A stretch of DNA of 64,000 nt, taken from NCBI RefSeq assembly GCF_014641455.1, contig NZ_BMHT01000002.1, positions 456,605 through 520,604 of the forward strand. Reading direction: 5' to 3'. The notes beneath the pieces are model-generated. The model did no database searches. It saw nothing but the letters and a program-made list of their open reading frames with translations, and was not told the origin of the DNA. Made by a program: the position numbers and the translations under genes. Below, in pieces: positions 8,858 through 17,486 of this stretch; the first letter of the stretch is position 1; every line of letters begins with the position of its first letter. Source of the DNA: Hymenobacter cavernae. Its GTDB lineage: Bacteria > Bacteroidota > Bacteroidia > Cytophagales > Hymenobacteraceae.

Positions 8858-9877
8858 ATGGCTTCTCTTCTGTCCGACGGTCTGAACTTCCTCTCGAAAG
8901 CTACCCCCAGGCGCCTACTGAACGCGGGGCAGGTAGTGGGCAGCTATGCGCTGAGCAAGCTGACGGGCAAAGCGCGGCATCGTGGGTTGCCACTGGCGTT
9001 GTCCTTCGAGCCGACCACCAGCTGCAATCTGCGCTGCCCGGAGTGCCCAAGCGGCTTGCGTTCTTTCACGCGGCCTACCGGAATGCTGCCCGATGATTTG
9101 TTCAAGCGCACAATCGACGAGTTGCACCGGCAACTGTGGTACCTGATCTTCTACTTCCAGGGCGAGCCGTATCTGCATCCTAGCTTTCTGGACTTGGTGA
9201 AGTACGCCGCCGACAAAGGTATTTACACTGCTACGAGTACGAACGCGCACTACCTCAACGATAAAAATGCTCGCCGTACCGTAGAAAGCGGCTTGGACCG
9301 GCTGATTATTTCCCTCGACGGTACGACCCAGGAAGTATACCAGCAGTACCGCGTGGGCGGCAAGCTCGATAAGGTGCTGGAAGGTACGCGCAACGTTATC
9401 CGGTGGCGCAAAGAGCTGAAATCGAGCACACCACGGGTAGTGTTTCAGTTTTTGGTCGTGCGGCCCAACGAGCACCAGATTGAAGACGCCAAACGCATGG
9501 CCAAAGACCTAGGTGTCGATGACGTGTGGTTCAAAACGGCGCAGATCTACGACTACCAGAACGGGTCACCACTCATCCCTACTATCGATTACTACTCGCG
9601 CTACGAGAACAACAACGGTAGCTGGCGCATCAAGAACCGGCTGCTGAACCATTGCTGGAAAATGTGGCACAGCTGCGTTATCACCTGGGATGGCCTGGTA
9701 GTGCCCTGCTGCTTCGACAAAGACGCGGAGTATCGCCTAGGCGATTTGCAAAAGCAAAGCTTCCGAGCGTTGTGGCAGGCGCCTAAGTATCAGCGTTTTC
9801 GCGAATCCTTGCTAAAAGGCCGCGACCAGATTGAAATGTGCCGCAACTGCACAGAAGGCACAAAGGTGTGGGGTTAA
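8858..9877 (+). CDS. Radical SAM / SPASM domain protein
   Basis: A radical SAM enzyme of 339 residues from the ATG at 8858; a TTG at 8816 would add 14 residues but is a weaker start. The cluster-binding CxxxCxxC is Cys 56, 60 and 63 (CNLRCPEC). A SPASM-type C-terminal region has Cys 266 and Cys 273 (CWKMWHSC), the VVPCCFD pair and the final CRNC, suited to hold auxiliary iron-sulphur clusters. Relatives act on peptides or build cofactors and envelope molecules; nothing adjacent identifies the substrate. There is no obvious precursor peptide next to it. It stands alone between a terminator and the next promoter. Confidence 0.92.
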   Translation: MASLLSDGLNFLSKATPRRLLNAGQVVGSYALSKLTGKARHRGLPLALSFEPTTSCNLRCPECPSGLRSFTRPTGMLPDDLFKRTIDELHRQLWYLIFYFQGEPYLHPSFLDLVKYAADKGIYTATSTNAHYLNDKNARRTVESGLDRLIISLDGTTQEVYQQYRVGGKLDKVLEGTRNVIRWRKELKSSTPRVVFQFLVVRPNEHQIEDAKRMAKDLGVDDVWFKTAQIYDYQNGSPLIPTIDYYSRYENNNGSWRIKNRLLNHCWKMWHSCVITWDGLVVPCCFDKDAEYRLGDLQKQSFRALWQAPKYQRFRESLLKGRDQIEMCRNCTEGTKVWG

Positions 9878-9984
9878 AGAGTGGCTGAATAGCTAAGTGA
9901 CTGAGTAAGATCGTTGTCACATAGATGTTCTAGCTTACGGTTCGGTATTTACCACTTAACTCATACTGAAGCCGAACCTGGTTT

Positions 9985-10581
9985 ATGTTTTCTGCCGAAC
10001 GTATTGCCGCTATCCGAAAAAGTAAAGGCTTTTCTCAGGAATTATTGGCGGAACAGTCTGGTGTGAGCTTGCGCACCATTCAGCGGGTAGAGCAGGGCGA
10101 CACCGTGCCGCGTGGCTATACGCTACAGGCGCTGGCTACGGCACTAGAAGTATCCCTCGATGACTTTCGGGCTGAGCCCGCACCACCTGAGGCAGTGTCA
10201 GACCCGGCGCCGGCACTACGCTCTGACTCCAACTTTCTGCAGCTACTCAACCTGAGTGCGCTGAGCTTTCTGTTCCTGCCCCTGCTCAATATTGTGGTGC
10301 CGTGGTGGCTCTGGCGAACCAGGCGCCACGACACAGAACATGCAGCAGAGGTCGGCCGCCGGGTGCTCGGCTTCCAGATCTTATGGCAGGTCGGGTGCTT
10401 CTTTGCCTTCTTGCTGGTCGTGGTGATACAGATGCTGGTAGGGCGCCCACACCGCGCACTACTGCCCGGCTTATACCTAGGTGTATTGGTGTTGACTTAT
10501 GCGCTAAATGTAGCCGCAGTCGGTTATGCAGCATGGCAGTTGCGCCAAGGGCGTCTGGATATTTACCGGTTTCGCTTCTAA
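9985..10581 (+). CDS. XRE-family regulator with membrane-spanning C-terminus
   Basis: 198 residues. The N-terminal 60 residues are a helix-turn-helix of the Cro/CI type (SKGFSQELLAEQSGVSLRTI then QRVEQGDTVPRGYTLQALAT). After a Pro/Ala linker come hydrophobic segments (LSALSFLFLPLLNIVVPWWL; LWQVGCFFAFLLVVVIQMLV; YLGVLVLTYALNVAAVGYAA) of the DUF4870/Tic20-like kind. This tethers a DNA-binding domain to the inner membrane. Targets are unknown. The pattern is common in Hymenobacter-like bacteria. Confidence 0.85.
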   Translation: MFSAERIAAIRKSKGFSQELLAEQSGVSLRTIQRVEQGDTVPRGYTLQALATALEVSLDDFRAEPAPPEAVSDPAPALRSDSNFLQLLNLSALSFLFLPLLNIVVPWWLWRTRRHDTEHAAEVGRRVLGFQILWQVGCFFAFLLVVVIQMLVGRPHRALLPGLYLGVLVLTYALNVAAVGYAAWQLRQGRLDIYRFRF

Positions 10582-10627
10582 ATTCAATAAACCTTATTAA
10601 TCTGGTTACTAACATCTTGTATAATGT

Positions 10628-10649
10628 GGCGGCTAAATGGCGGCTAAAT
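10628..10649. repeat. Tandem 11-bp duplication
   Basis: GGCGGCTAAAT occurs twice head to tail at 10628-10638 and 10639-10649, in the leader of the aspartyl-protease-like gene. Its role is unknown and it may be a chance slippage product. Confidence 0.6.
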
Positions 10650-10712
10650 GACGCACGACCTAGGGCAATGAAGTAGGCACTTTTGGTTCATCAACCAACA
10701 AGCCTAGGTTTC

Positions 10713-11687
10713 ATGAAACCGCTCTTCAAAATCCTCCTTATCGTACTGGCGCTACTCGGAATAAGTAGCATCGGGGGCTACTTCTACGTTCGTTATAAGT
10801 TCCAGCCGCCGGCCAATCAACTTGTCGTGACGAGCCTTCCGGCCGCGTGCTCCTTCACCTGGAAGGCCGATACGATGGCTCATCCTGCCGTGGCTCACGC
10901 GGCGCTGCTGGTACCTGTCAGGTTAGCTGGTTGTGCCCGGACCTGCTACCTACAGTTTGATACCGGAGCGCCTTACTCCCTGTTGTACGCTAAGCCCCTT
11001 GCCGCACTGCGCGTCGCCTACCCGGCTATGCAACGTACGCTGCTTCCCCAGCACGACACTATTCAGAATTTCTCATTCAACCTAGGTAGCGGACGCGTGC
11101 AGGCTGGCCGCCTCCCGGTGCTTCGCTATGGCGCTAGCCAGTTGCCGGCTGATAATAGCCCATTCATCATTGGTACGCTGGGAGCCGACGTACTAGCTAA
11201 CCAGGTTCTCGTTCTTGACTACCCGCGGCGCCGCTTCACCCTGCTGCCTCGCGTACCGGATAGCTTGGCGCGCCAGGCAGCATTTGTGCCCTTAGATTTT
11301 GCCAATCGGCGGGTGATCCTGCGTGCTGCACTACAAGGGCAGGCTCATCAGTTTTTGTTCGACTCAGGCTCCAGTGCCTTTTCCCTGCTTACCAGCCAGA
11401 GTACTTGGCAGGACCTAGGTCGGCAGGCAGCTATACCGCAAATTAACGGGGTCAACTCCTGGGGTAAAACTCTGGTAGCGCATACGCTACCTTCCGACGC
11501 TACGTTACAGTTTGCAGGCTCGTCCGTTCCGCTACGCACCGTAACGTATATGGAAGGCACTAGCCTTCTACAGCAAGCCTTAATGCGCTTCTCTGGAATG
11601 AATGGTATGCTCGGCAACGAACCATTTCGTCACCATACCATTATCCTGGATGTGCAGGCCGGGCGCTTCGGGCTAGTGCCACACTAA
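10713..11687 (+). CDS. Membrane-anchored aspartyl-protease-like protein
   Basis: 324 residues from the ATG at 10713; a TTG at 10683 is also in frame. An N-terminal hydrophobic helix (FKILLIVLALLGISSIGGYF) anchors or exports it. Two catalytic-type loops are visible: LQFDTGAPYSLLY with Asp 83 and FLFDSGSSAFSLL with Asp 217, about 134 residues apart, each followed by hydrophobic-Gly segments. That spacing suggests a single-chain protein with two retropepsin-like halves and not a dimer of one half. Whether it is active is unknown. It converges on the erythromycin-esterase-like gene. Confidence 0.78.
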   Translation: MKPLFKILLIVLALLGISSIGGYFYVRYKFQPPANQLVVTSLPAACSFTWKADTMAHPAVAHAALLVPVRLAGCARTCYLQFDTGAPYSLLYAKPLAALRVAYPAMQRTLLPQHDTIQNFSFNLGSGRVQAGRLPVLRYGASQLPADNSPFIIGTLGADVLANQVLVLDYPRRRFTLLPRVPDSLARQAAFVPLDFANRRVILRAALQGQAHQFLFDSGSSAFSLLTSQSTWQDLGRQAAIPQINGVNSWGKTLVAHTLPSDATLQFAGSSVPLRTVTYMEGTSLLQQALMRFSGMNGMLGNEPFRHHTIILDVQAGRFGLVPH

Positions 11688-11733
11688 GATTACGGAAGAA
11701 CAAACCCTTATAACGCGCTGGTGGTAAGATATT

Positions 11734-13059
11734 TTACTCTGTCCACGGGTACATGTCAGGCGGGGTGTGTTCGTCGGCTTGAGTAGGCAAAGGGTGTAGC
11801 GCCTGCGTCTTGTCAATGAAGAGGAAGGCGTCGTACCGCTCCGGAATGATGGACGGTACGTAGTTGCCGTAGCGCTCAAACTCCGGTCGGTAGACTACCC
11901 CAATGGCCCGATGGCCTAAAGACCTGTTGAGCAGGGCAGTTTCACTGCGCAACTCTGTGCTGAGCAGCAAGGCATTATCGCCTTGCAACTGCTCATGCAG
12001 GTAATTCTCCCACGAGCCTCGCGTGGCTTGCGGCACCGACATTACCTCGAAAGGAGCCCCCCATTTTTTGCCGGCAATAACGGAGCCTTCATACGAGCCA
12101 AACCCAACGGCGAATACCTGCTCGCGACCGTAGGCTTCGCGGGCTAGCTGCCCCACGTTCACCATACCGTCGTCTGCCATATCGGTAGCGCGAGCGTCGC
12201 CGATATGCGTGTTGTGTTCCCAGATAATAGCTTTGCTGTCAGGTCCATGGAGGTCGAGCAGGCGAGTGAGGGTTTCCATCATGTGCCGGTCGCGCACGTT
12301 CCAGGAGCTGGAGCCGCCCTGGAGCATGGCGCGGTAGTAACGCTCGGCATTCACGGCTACCAAGGCATTCTGCTCGGCGGCGAAGTCCAACTCCCGACCT
12401 AGGCCATCTACGCCCGTGGTAGTAGGCGGCTGCCGGCGCAAGGCCCGTAACATCTCGCTCACCTCATCCTGACAATCCTCCGAGACGAAGGCCACGGCCT
12501 GGGCATACTCCTGCGGGTCGTTGCTGTACGGCTCGAAGCAGCTAAAGGCCTTGTGAGCAGCTTTTACGGCACCATCTCCTTGTTTTTCGACATAGTGTAG
12601 AATCTCCTGCAACGACTCCCACAGGCTATACACATCCAGACCATAGAAGCCAACCTTCTGGCCGGAAGCTAGGTTGCGGTTGTGCTGGTGCAGCCACTCG
12701 ACCAAAGCAGCAATCTCCCAGTTGCCCCACATCCAGGTAGGCCAGCGGTCGAAGGTCTGAAGCAGACGTGCCGCTGAGCCGGCAGACATTTCATCCTGCT
12801 TGATAGCCTGGTTCACCTCGAAGCAGTCGGGCCAGTCACCTTCCACCGCAATAAACTGAAAGCCTTTCTCCTGAATCAGGCGCTTTGATAGAGCCGTACG
12901 CCAACGATAGTACTCGGAGGTGCCGTGGGAAGCTTCGCCCAGCAACACGATCCTGGCATCACCAATAGTATTCAATAATGGATCTAAGTCGGCAGCGGCA
13001 CGTAGCGGGTGGGTGGGAAGTTGCGCTTTCACAGTTCTGTTTGAAAGGTATGAAAACAA
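11734..13059 (-). CDS. Erythromycin esterase family protein
   Basis: 441 residues of the EreA/PF05139-type hydrolase family. The N-terminal GEASHGTSEYY box (41-51) carries the catalytic Glu/His; a further family block is AIIWEHNTHIGDARATDM. Characterised members open macrolide lactones, but most chromosomal homologues have unknown substrates, so a resistance role is not claimed. No signal peptide. No resistance genes or mobile elements are nearby. A bidirectional hairpin separates it from the next minus-strand gene. Confidence 0.88.
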   Translation of the reverse strand: MFSYLSNRTVKAQLPTHPLRAAADLDPLLNTIGDARIVLLGEASHGTSEYYRWRTALSKRLIQEKGFQFIAVEGDWPDCFEVNQAIKQDEMSAGSAARLLQTFDRWPTWMWGNWEIAALVEWLHQHNRNLASGQKVGFYGLDVYSLWESLQEILHYVEKQGDGAVKAAHKAFSCFEPYSNDPQEYAQAVAFVSEDCQDEVSEMLRALRRQPPTTTGVDGLGRELDFAAEQNALVAVNAERYYRAMLQGGSSSWNVRDRHMMETLTRLLDLHGPDSKAIIWEHNTHIGDARATDMADDGMVNVGQLAREAYGREQVFAVGFGSYEGSVIAGKKWGAPFEVMSVPQATRGSWENYLHEQLQGDNALLLSTELRSETALLNRSLGHRAIGVVYRPEFERYGNYVPSIIPERYDAFLFIDKTQALHPLPTQADEHTPPDMYPWTE

Positions 13060-13060
13060 G

Positions 13061-13094
13061 AAAGCACGCTCTGGCCGAAGCCAAAGCGCGCTTT
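13061..13094. terminator. Bidirectional terminator hairpin
   Basis: Arms 13061-13075 and 13080-13094 pair with a CGAA-type tetraloop and have T-rich flanks on both strands. It lies 27 bases beyond the stop of the minus-strand gene at 13122-13460 and just upstream of the erythromycin-esterase gene. Confidence 0.75.
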
Positions 13095-13121
13095 TTAATT
13101 TCGTAATCGTGTGTTAGGAGT

Positions 13122-13460
13122 CTATTTGTGGCTCTTGTCCAGGTTCTTACCTAGGTCTTCTACCTTGGTGAGAAACTCAATGGAGTCAGATTCGCCATAG
13201 GTACCGTATGCTGATGAGATGGTGCCTTTTACGCCATCGTTGCACGTTAGGGCATACAGGATAGACATGTCATCGGGGTTGCTTTCGCCCTCGAAGCGGT
13301 AGAAATCCACGATGGTAACTTCTTCAGGGCCGTAGGTTTTATTTGGGTTGTCGAAGGTGTGCAACCGGCCGTCCGTAACGGTGAAGTTTGCGGTAAAGCC
13401 GTCGCTGCTCAACTTGTTTTCGACGTTTACCAAGGAGCGTTCTTCTTCTTTGTCTTGCAT
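13122..13460 (-). CDS. Conserved small protein, function unknown
   Basis: 112 residues from the ATG at 13460; a GTG at 13508 would add 16. Acidic and without signal peptide or membrane segment. Recognisable pattern: short helical N-terminus (MQDKEEERSLVNVENKLSSD), FTVTDGRLHTFDN, then VDFYRFEGESNPDDMSILYA and a Gly-rich turn. I recall similar Bacteroidota proteins being labelled phosphoribosylpyrophosphate synthetase, but it is far too short for that enzyme and has no PRPP-binding motif, so such a label would be wrong. Terminator hairpins lie on both sides, so it is transcribed alone. Confidence 0.75.
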   Translation of the reverse strand: MQDKEEERSLVNVENKLSSDGFTANFTVTDGRLHTFDNPNKTYGPEEVTIVDFYRFEGESNPDDMSILYALTCNDGVKGTISSAYGTYGESDSIEFLTKVEDLGKNLDKSHK

Positions 13461-13516
13461 GATCAAGGGGATTTCGGTTGGGAGAGCTAGCTGCACTGTA
13501 GGGGCCACAAAAGCAA

Positions 13517-13552
13517 GCCCCCGTGCCTGCTATACGGAGCAGGTACGGGGGC
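13517..13552 (-). terminator. Terminator hairpin after the small Cys-rich membrane protein
   Basis: Arms 13517-13531 (GCCCCCGTGCCTGCT) and 13538-13552 pair with one mismatch. On the minus strand the hairpin is followed by a T-rich tail at 13509-13516, as expected for the gene ending at 13582. Confidence 0.75.
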
Positions 13553-13581
13553 AGGTTGTCCTTATTTTAAGAGCCGAAAAG

Positions 13582-13779
13582 CTAGCTCACGTTAGCCGGT
13601 TGGGTGGCCTTTTCAATCGTACGCTGAAGCCGATCCACATCAATGGTGCCGCACGCGCCGCCGCAGCCTTTGGCGCAGCCGCCTTCTCCCTTCGCAAAGA
13701 AGGATTGCCAGAAGCGCCGCCCAACGTAGAACGTGGCCGCCGCGAAGAGAAGCGCGATGATGAGATATTGCAAGATCAT
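13582..13779 (-). CDS. Small Cys-rich single-pass membrane protein (FeoB-associated type)
   Basis: 65 residues: an N-terminal transmembrane helix (ILQYLIIALLFAAATFYVG), then a basic stretch and a cluster of four cysteines, KGEGGCAKGCGGACG with a preceding aromatic region. This layout resembles the FeoB-associated Cys-rich membrane proteins of Bacteroidota, but no feoA/feoB lies in the window, so a link to iron transport is only by resemblance. The Cys cluster probably binds metal or an iron-sulphur centre. It has its own terminator. Confidence 0.75.
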   Translation of the reverse strand: MILQYLIIALLFAAATFYVGRRFWQSFFAKGEGGCAKGCGGACGTIDVDRLQRTIEKATQPANVS

Positions 13780-13885
13780 AACGGATGCAGAACCACGGAG
13801 AGCAAGAAAAAGTTTACCGCAACAGCTGTCATTCCTTTTCCAACTGGCCCTAGGTTCTTCGCAAGCTCAGGATCAAAAAGAATGG

Positions 13886-14680
13886 TTACGACCAATACTT
13901 ACGGATGATATCTTGCGTGGCCTCGTGAATGTGGCCGTTGGTGGCTACTACTTCGCGGCTGAAAACTGGGTCGCCATCTATCGTGAACTGCGTAACACGG
14001 CCCCCTGCCTCGCGCACCAGCAGAATGCCAGCCGCCACGTCGTAGGAGTTGATGTTGAACTCGAAGTAGCAATCGAAGCGGCCAGCGGCTACGTAAGCTA
14101 GGTCCATTGCGGCAGAACCTACCCGGCGAATACCCTGCGTGTTCTGCATGAACTGACTGAGAATCTGAAGGTAGCCATCGAGTTTGTCGAATTTGTAATA
14201 AGGGAAGCCCGTGGCAATGAGGGTGTTGTGTAGGTCGTTGGCAGCGGAAACGTGGATGGGCTTTTCGTTGCAGAAAGCACCCGCACCAAGCGCTGCACGG
14301 AAGCACTCATCCCGAGTAATCTCATACACGACCCCAATCACCAGCTCCGCACCCTGAATCAGGGCAATGCTCACGCAGTAAGCCGGCAGCCCGTGAATGA
14401 AGTTCGTGGTGCCATCCAGTGGGTCGATAATCCAGTTGAGGTTCTCGGCGCGCTCGGCGCCTTCGGTTCCTTCCTCCGTGATAAAGCCGGCTTCGGGCAG
14501 GAGCTGGCGCAGCTCGTCTACTAATTGCTTCTCGCTCTGTTTATCCACGTACGAGACGAGGTCATGAAAGCCTTTGCTTTCTACGCTACCTAGGTCGAAG
14601 CTGGCGGCTTCCTGACGAATAAACTGGCCGGCCCGGCGGGCAACCTCGGCAACCTGAAAGCTGAGTTGATTGAAATCCAT
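13886..14680 (-). CDS. Inositol monophosphatase family protein
   Basis: 264 residues, usual length for the family. Metal-binding motifs are in place: EEGT (ITEEGTEG, about residue 67) and WIIDPLDGTTNFIHG (about 82-96), plus a late-Asp region with SAAMDLAYVAAGRFDCYFE and NSYDVAAGILLVREAGG. It removes phosphate from inositol phosphates or related sugar phosphates using Mg2+. In bacteria the in vivo substrate is often uncertain. It lies 33 bases upstream of the lnt stop region on the same strand side, so lnt and this gene may form a transcription unit. Confidence 0.93.
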   Translation of the reverse strand: MDFNQLSFQVAEVARRAGQFIRQEAASFDLGSVESKGFHDLVSYVDKQSEKQLVDELRQLLPEAGFITEEGTEGAERAENLNWIIDPLDGTTNFIHGLPAYCVSIALIQGAELVIGVVYEITRDECFRAALGAGAFCNEKPIHVSAANDLHNTLIATGFPYYKFDKLDGYLQILSQFMQNTQGIRRVGSAAMDLAYVAAGRFDCYFEFNINSYDVAAGILLVREAGGRVTQFTIDGDPVFSREVVATNGHIHEATQDIIRKYWS

Positions 14681-14712
14681 TGAATTTTCCTTGGTAAAAA
14701 GTTCTGCCTTCG

Positions 14713-16413
14713 TCAGGATGACAGGCGGGTTTGAGGGTTTTTAGAAGTAAACCGGCGCACAATCACCAGCACCAGCAGCAATACCGCCAGCACCTGCGTT
14801 GTGGGGCCAATCAGCTCACCGTGCCGCACGTAAAACGTCAGATCGGTATTGAGTTGCACGGGGTAGCGGCGGCCAGTTTGCAGCCACCAGGCGGTTTGCG
14901 TCAGAATTTCGCCTTTCTGGTTGATGAAGGCCGATATGCCGGTGTTAGCCGAGCGGGCAATGTCGCGGCGCGTTTCGATGGCGCGCAAGGTGGCGTATTG
15001 CAGGTGCTGCAAGTGGCCGGGCGAATCGCTCCACCAGCCGTCGTTGGTGATGATACCCAACAGGGTAGCGCCGTTCTGCACGTATTTGGCCACAAAGTCG
15101 CCGTACACCGATTCGTAGCAGATGAGCGGACCTAGGTTCAGGCGTGGATTGTTGCCAGGAAGGTGAAAAACGGTGCGCTCTTCTTGGCTGCCGTAGCTGC
15201 CGACAGTGCCACCTAGGTCGATGCTGGCAATGAACCTGGTGAGCAGCGGCGGAATTTTCTCGACCCCCGGCACGAGGCGCGACTTGTGATAGAAAGAGAC
15301 TTTTCCGGTCGGAGTGGGGAAGAATGCGGCCGTGTTGAACACGTCGTAGTAGCCGGCATCGTCGCGGTAACGTGCTGTTACGCTGGCGGCTTCTTTGTTG
15401 GGGTACGTGGTCAGCGTGGTCATGCCGGTGACCAGCGACAAGCCTGGGTGCTGCGCCAGGAAGGACCGTACGCGCTGCACTTTAAGGTTGCCGTCCAGGA
15501 GGTGTTCCCAGTAAGATTCTTCCAGCGCCGTTTCGGGCCACAGCACGAGCTTGGTTTGCGGCGTCAGCTGCTGCTCGGTGAGGTGAATGAGGCGGGAAAG
15601 CTGCTCATCATAGGGCACGAAGTTGCTGGTTCCCTGAAACTTCTCCTGATACGGATCTACGTTCGGCTGAATGACCAGTACTTCCGCTTTGGCGCCTTTC
15701 TCCTGGTAGCGAGAGCCAATGACGTACGATAGCAGCATAGGTAGGCCAATCGCCAGCGCAGGAGCCAGCCAGCGCGTGAGCGGCTGACGGCGAGGGAGTA
15801 ACTCACCTGCCCGAGTAGCGCTACCAGAACTAGCCGCAGGTCGCATAGCTAAGCCAAATAACGCTCTGAATACCAGAATATTCGTCAGCCATATCCAGAC
15901 GGAGCCGCCCAGAAAGCCGGTGTACTCATACCATTGCACCAAGCTGTTGGCTTCGGCGAAGCCATTGCCTAGCGTTAGCCAGGGCCAGGTTAAATCCCAG
16001 TGCAAATGAAGCTGCTCAAACGCCACCCAGTAAATAGGCAATGACACGTAGCCCACCAGTGTACCTAGCCTCTTTTTGGTGTGATAAAAAGCCATCGTCG
16101 GCAGGCACATCAGCAGGGCATTGAGCACCACAGCCGCAATGCCGCCGCCTAACGTGCTGTAGCTCACCCACCATGTCGTGAAGGCGTTCCACAACACCAG
16201 CATGAGGTAGGTGTAGCGAAACACCTTCCAGCCGCTGGCCCCGCGCCTGACGAGCAGTTGCTCCATACGCAGATACGGCACGAAGGCGACCAGCAGCAAC
16301 AAGGCTAGCCCGGCCGGATGCACCGGCCAGCCAGCCCATAGTAATCCTGCGCTGAGAAAGGCCAGCAAAGCGGCTCCCCAGTTGCTATTCCCGATTTCCT
16401 TGAACGACGACAA
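14713..16413 (-). CDS. lnt: Apolipoprotein N-acyltransferase
   Basis: 566 residues. About 230 N-terminal residues form a multi-pass membrane domain; a nitrilase-like domain follows with the catalytic triad in context: Glu in LVLWPETALEE, Lys in FYHKSRLVPG, and Cys in PLICYESVYGDF. It adds the third acyl chain to the N-terminal Cys of lipoproteins in the inner membrane. Its start overlaps the end of rsmI by 29 bases, indicating translational coupling. Length is normal for Bacteroidota Lnt. Confidence 0.95.
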   Translation of the reverse strand: MSSFKEIGNSNWGAALLAFLSAGLLWAGWPVHPAGLALLLLVAFVPYLRMEQLLVRRGASGWKVFRYTYLMLVLWNAFTTWWVSYSTLGGGIAAVVLNALLMCLPTMAFYHTKKRLGTLVGYVSLPIYWVAFEQLHLHWDLTWPWLTLGNGFAEANSLVQWYEYTGFLGGSVWIWLTNILVFRALFGLAMRPAASSGSATRAGELLPRRQPLTRWLAPALAIGLPMLLSYVIGSRYQEKGAKAEVLVIQPNVDPYQEKFQGTSNFVPYDEQLSRLIHLTEQQLTPQTKLVLWPETALEESYWEHLLDGNLKVQRVRSFLAQHPGLSLVTGMTTLTTYPNKEAASVTARYRDDAGYYDVFNTAAFFPTPTGKVSFYHKSRLVPGVEKIPPLLTRFIASIDLGGTVGSYGSQEERTVFHLPGNNPRLNLGPLICYESVYGDFVAKYVQNGATLLGIITNDGWWSDSPGHLQHLQYATLRAIETRRDIARSANTGISAFINQKGEILTQTAWWLQTGRRYPVQLNTDLTFYVRHGELIGPTTQVLAVLLLVLVIVRRFTSKNPQTRLSS

Positions 16414-17080
16414 CGATTTCTCCTTTAATAGTGGGGCGTGCCGCGAACTGCGCCGCTAGCTCCGCCAGCGTGCCGTTCACGGTTTCCTCGAACAATTTGG
16501 TTAGCTCCCGACTCACCGAACCTAGCCGCTCCGGGCCTAGGGCTTCGGCAAGCTGCTCCAGCGTTTTTACCAGCCGGTGCGGCGACTCATAAAAAATCAA
16601 CGTGCGGGTTTCCGTGGCTAGTTCCCGCAGACGCGTCTGGCGGCCTTTCTTCACCGGCAGAAACCCCTCGAATACAAACCGTTCTGCCCCGAAACCTGAC
16701 TTCAGCAGTGCCGGCACGAAAGCCGTTGCGCCGGGCAAACACTCCACCTTCAGGCCTTTAGCCAGACACTCGCGCACCAGCAGAAAGCCAGGATCAGAAA
16801 TACCCGGCGTGCCGGCATCCGATACCAGCGCCATCCGTTCGCCGGCGGCAAGGCGATCGAGCAGACGTGCTACGGTTTGGTGCTCATTGTGCAAATGATA
16901 GCTGAGCATCGGCTTCTTCAAACCTAGGTGCTGCATCAGGCGGCCGCTGGTGCGGGTGTCTTCGGCCAGCACTGTGTCGACCTCACCCAGAATGCGGATG
17001 GCCCGGAGCGTGATGTCCTCCAGGTTGCCAATGGGCGTGGGCACGAGGTACAGAACAGTAGGCGCAGGCGTTTCAGACAT
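16385..17080 (-). CDS. rsmI: 16S rRNA (cytidine-1402-2'-O)-methyltransferase
   Basis: 231 residues from the ATG at 17080; an upstream in-frame start at 17164 would place a hairpin inside the gene and is rejected. Family motifs: YLVPTPIGNLEDITLRAI at the N-terminus, AEDTRTSGRLM, LVSDAGTPGISDPG (SAM-binding) and LIFYESPHRL. It methylates the 2'-OH of C1402 in 16S rRNA. The last 29 bases overlap lnt, so the two form an operon. Confidence 0.96.
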   Translation of the reverse strand: MSETPAPTVLYLVPTPIGNLEDITLRAIRILGEVDTVLAEDTRTSGRLMQHLGLKKPMLSYHLHNEHQTVARLLDRLAAGERMALVSDAGTPGISDPGFLLVRECLAKGLKVECLPGATAFVPALLKSGFGAERFVFEGFLPVKKGRQTRLRELATETRTLIFYESPHRLVKTLEQLAEALGPERLGSVSRELTKLFEETVNGTLAELAAQFAARPTIKGEIVVVVQGNRE

Positions 17081-17116
17081 AAGGGCAAAGGTAGGATGAT
17101 TTGAGGTGCTGGTGAA

Positions 17117-17163
17117 TGACGTCCACCGGTCCGACGCTTTGGGCGTCGGACCGGTGGACGTCA
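17117..17163. repeat. Perfect 21-bp inverted repeat between phhB-like gene and rsmI
   Basis: Arms 17117-17137 and 17143-17163 are exact reverse complements with a five-base loop. The right arm includes the TGA stop of the dehydratase gene read on the minus strand. No T-run follows on the minus strand, so it is a poor classical terminator; it may slow transcription or stabilise the 3' end. Confidence 0.85.
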
Positions 17164-17409
17164 ACCAACGACGTACTGCTCCGCTAGCTTGTCTATCTCG
17201 GCGGCGAGGCGATGGTCGCGTTTTGTTACGGTGTTGCCGGCGTCGTGGGTGCGCAGGCGGAACTCCACGGTGCGGTATTCACTGGCCATCCACGGGTGAT
17301 GATCGAGGCGCTCGGCTACGGCGGCCACATCGGTCAGGAAGGCAAAGGCCGTTTTGAAGTCCGGGAAATGGAAGGTGCGCGTGAGGGCATTATCTTGTTC
17401 GAGCCACAT
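17161..17409 (-). CDS. 4a-hydroxytetrahydrobiopterin dehydratase
   Basis: 82 residues, somewhat short but complete in its conserved core: FKTAFAFLTDVAAVAERLDH, HHPWM, YRTVEFRLRTHDAGNTVTKR and DHRLAAEIDKLA. The His-His and Asp residues of the pterin-4a-carbinolamine dehydratase active site are present. It dehydrates the 4a-hydroxy pterin formed by aromatic amino-acid hydroxylases; none is in the window. Its stop codon lies inside a perfect hairpin. Confidence 0.92.
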   Translation of the reverse strand: MWLEQDNALTRTFHFPDFKTAFAFLTDVAAVAERLDHHPWMASEYRTVEFRLRTHDAGNTVTKRDHRLAAEIDKLAEQYVVG

Positions 17410-17486
17410 AAGCAGTCAAGTATACGGGAAGGTTACAATGGAGAACTTTAGGGTTCAACGCAATATCTGCTTTTCTCGAACCTAGG

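Noticed and set aside
11734..13059. Erythromycin-esterase-like gene as an acquired resistance gene
   Set aside because: No mobile element or composition shift; chromosomal family members usually have unrelated substrates.
16385..17164. Longer rsmI start at 17164
   Set aside because: It would translate through the perfect hairpin and part of the preceding stop region; the family motif begins right after the ATG at 17080.
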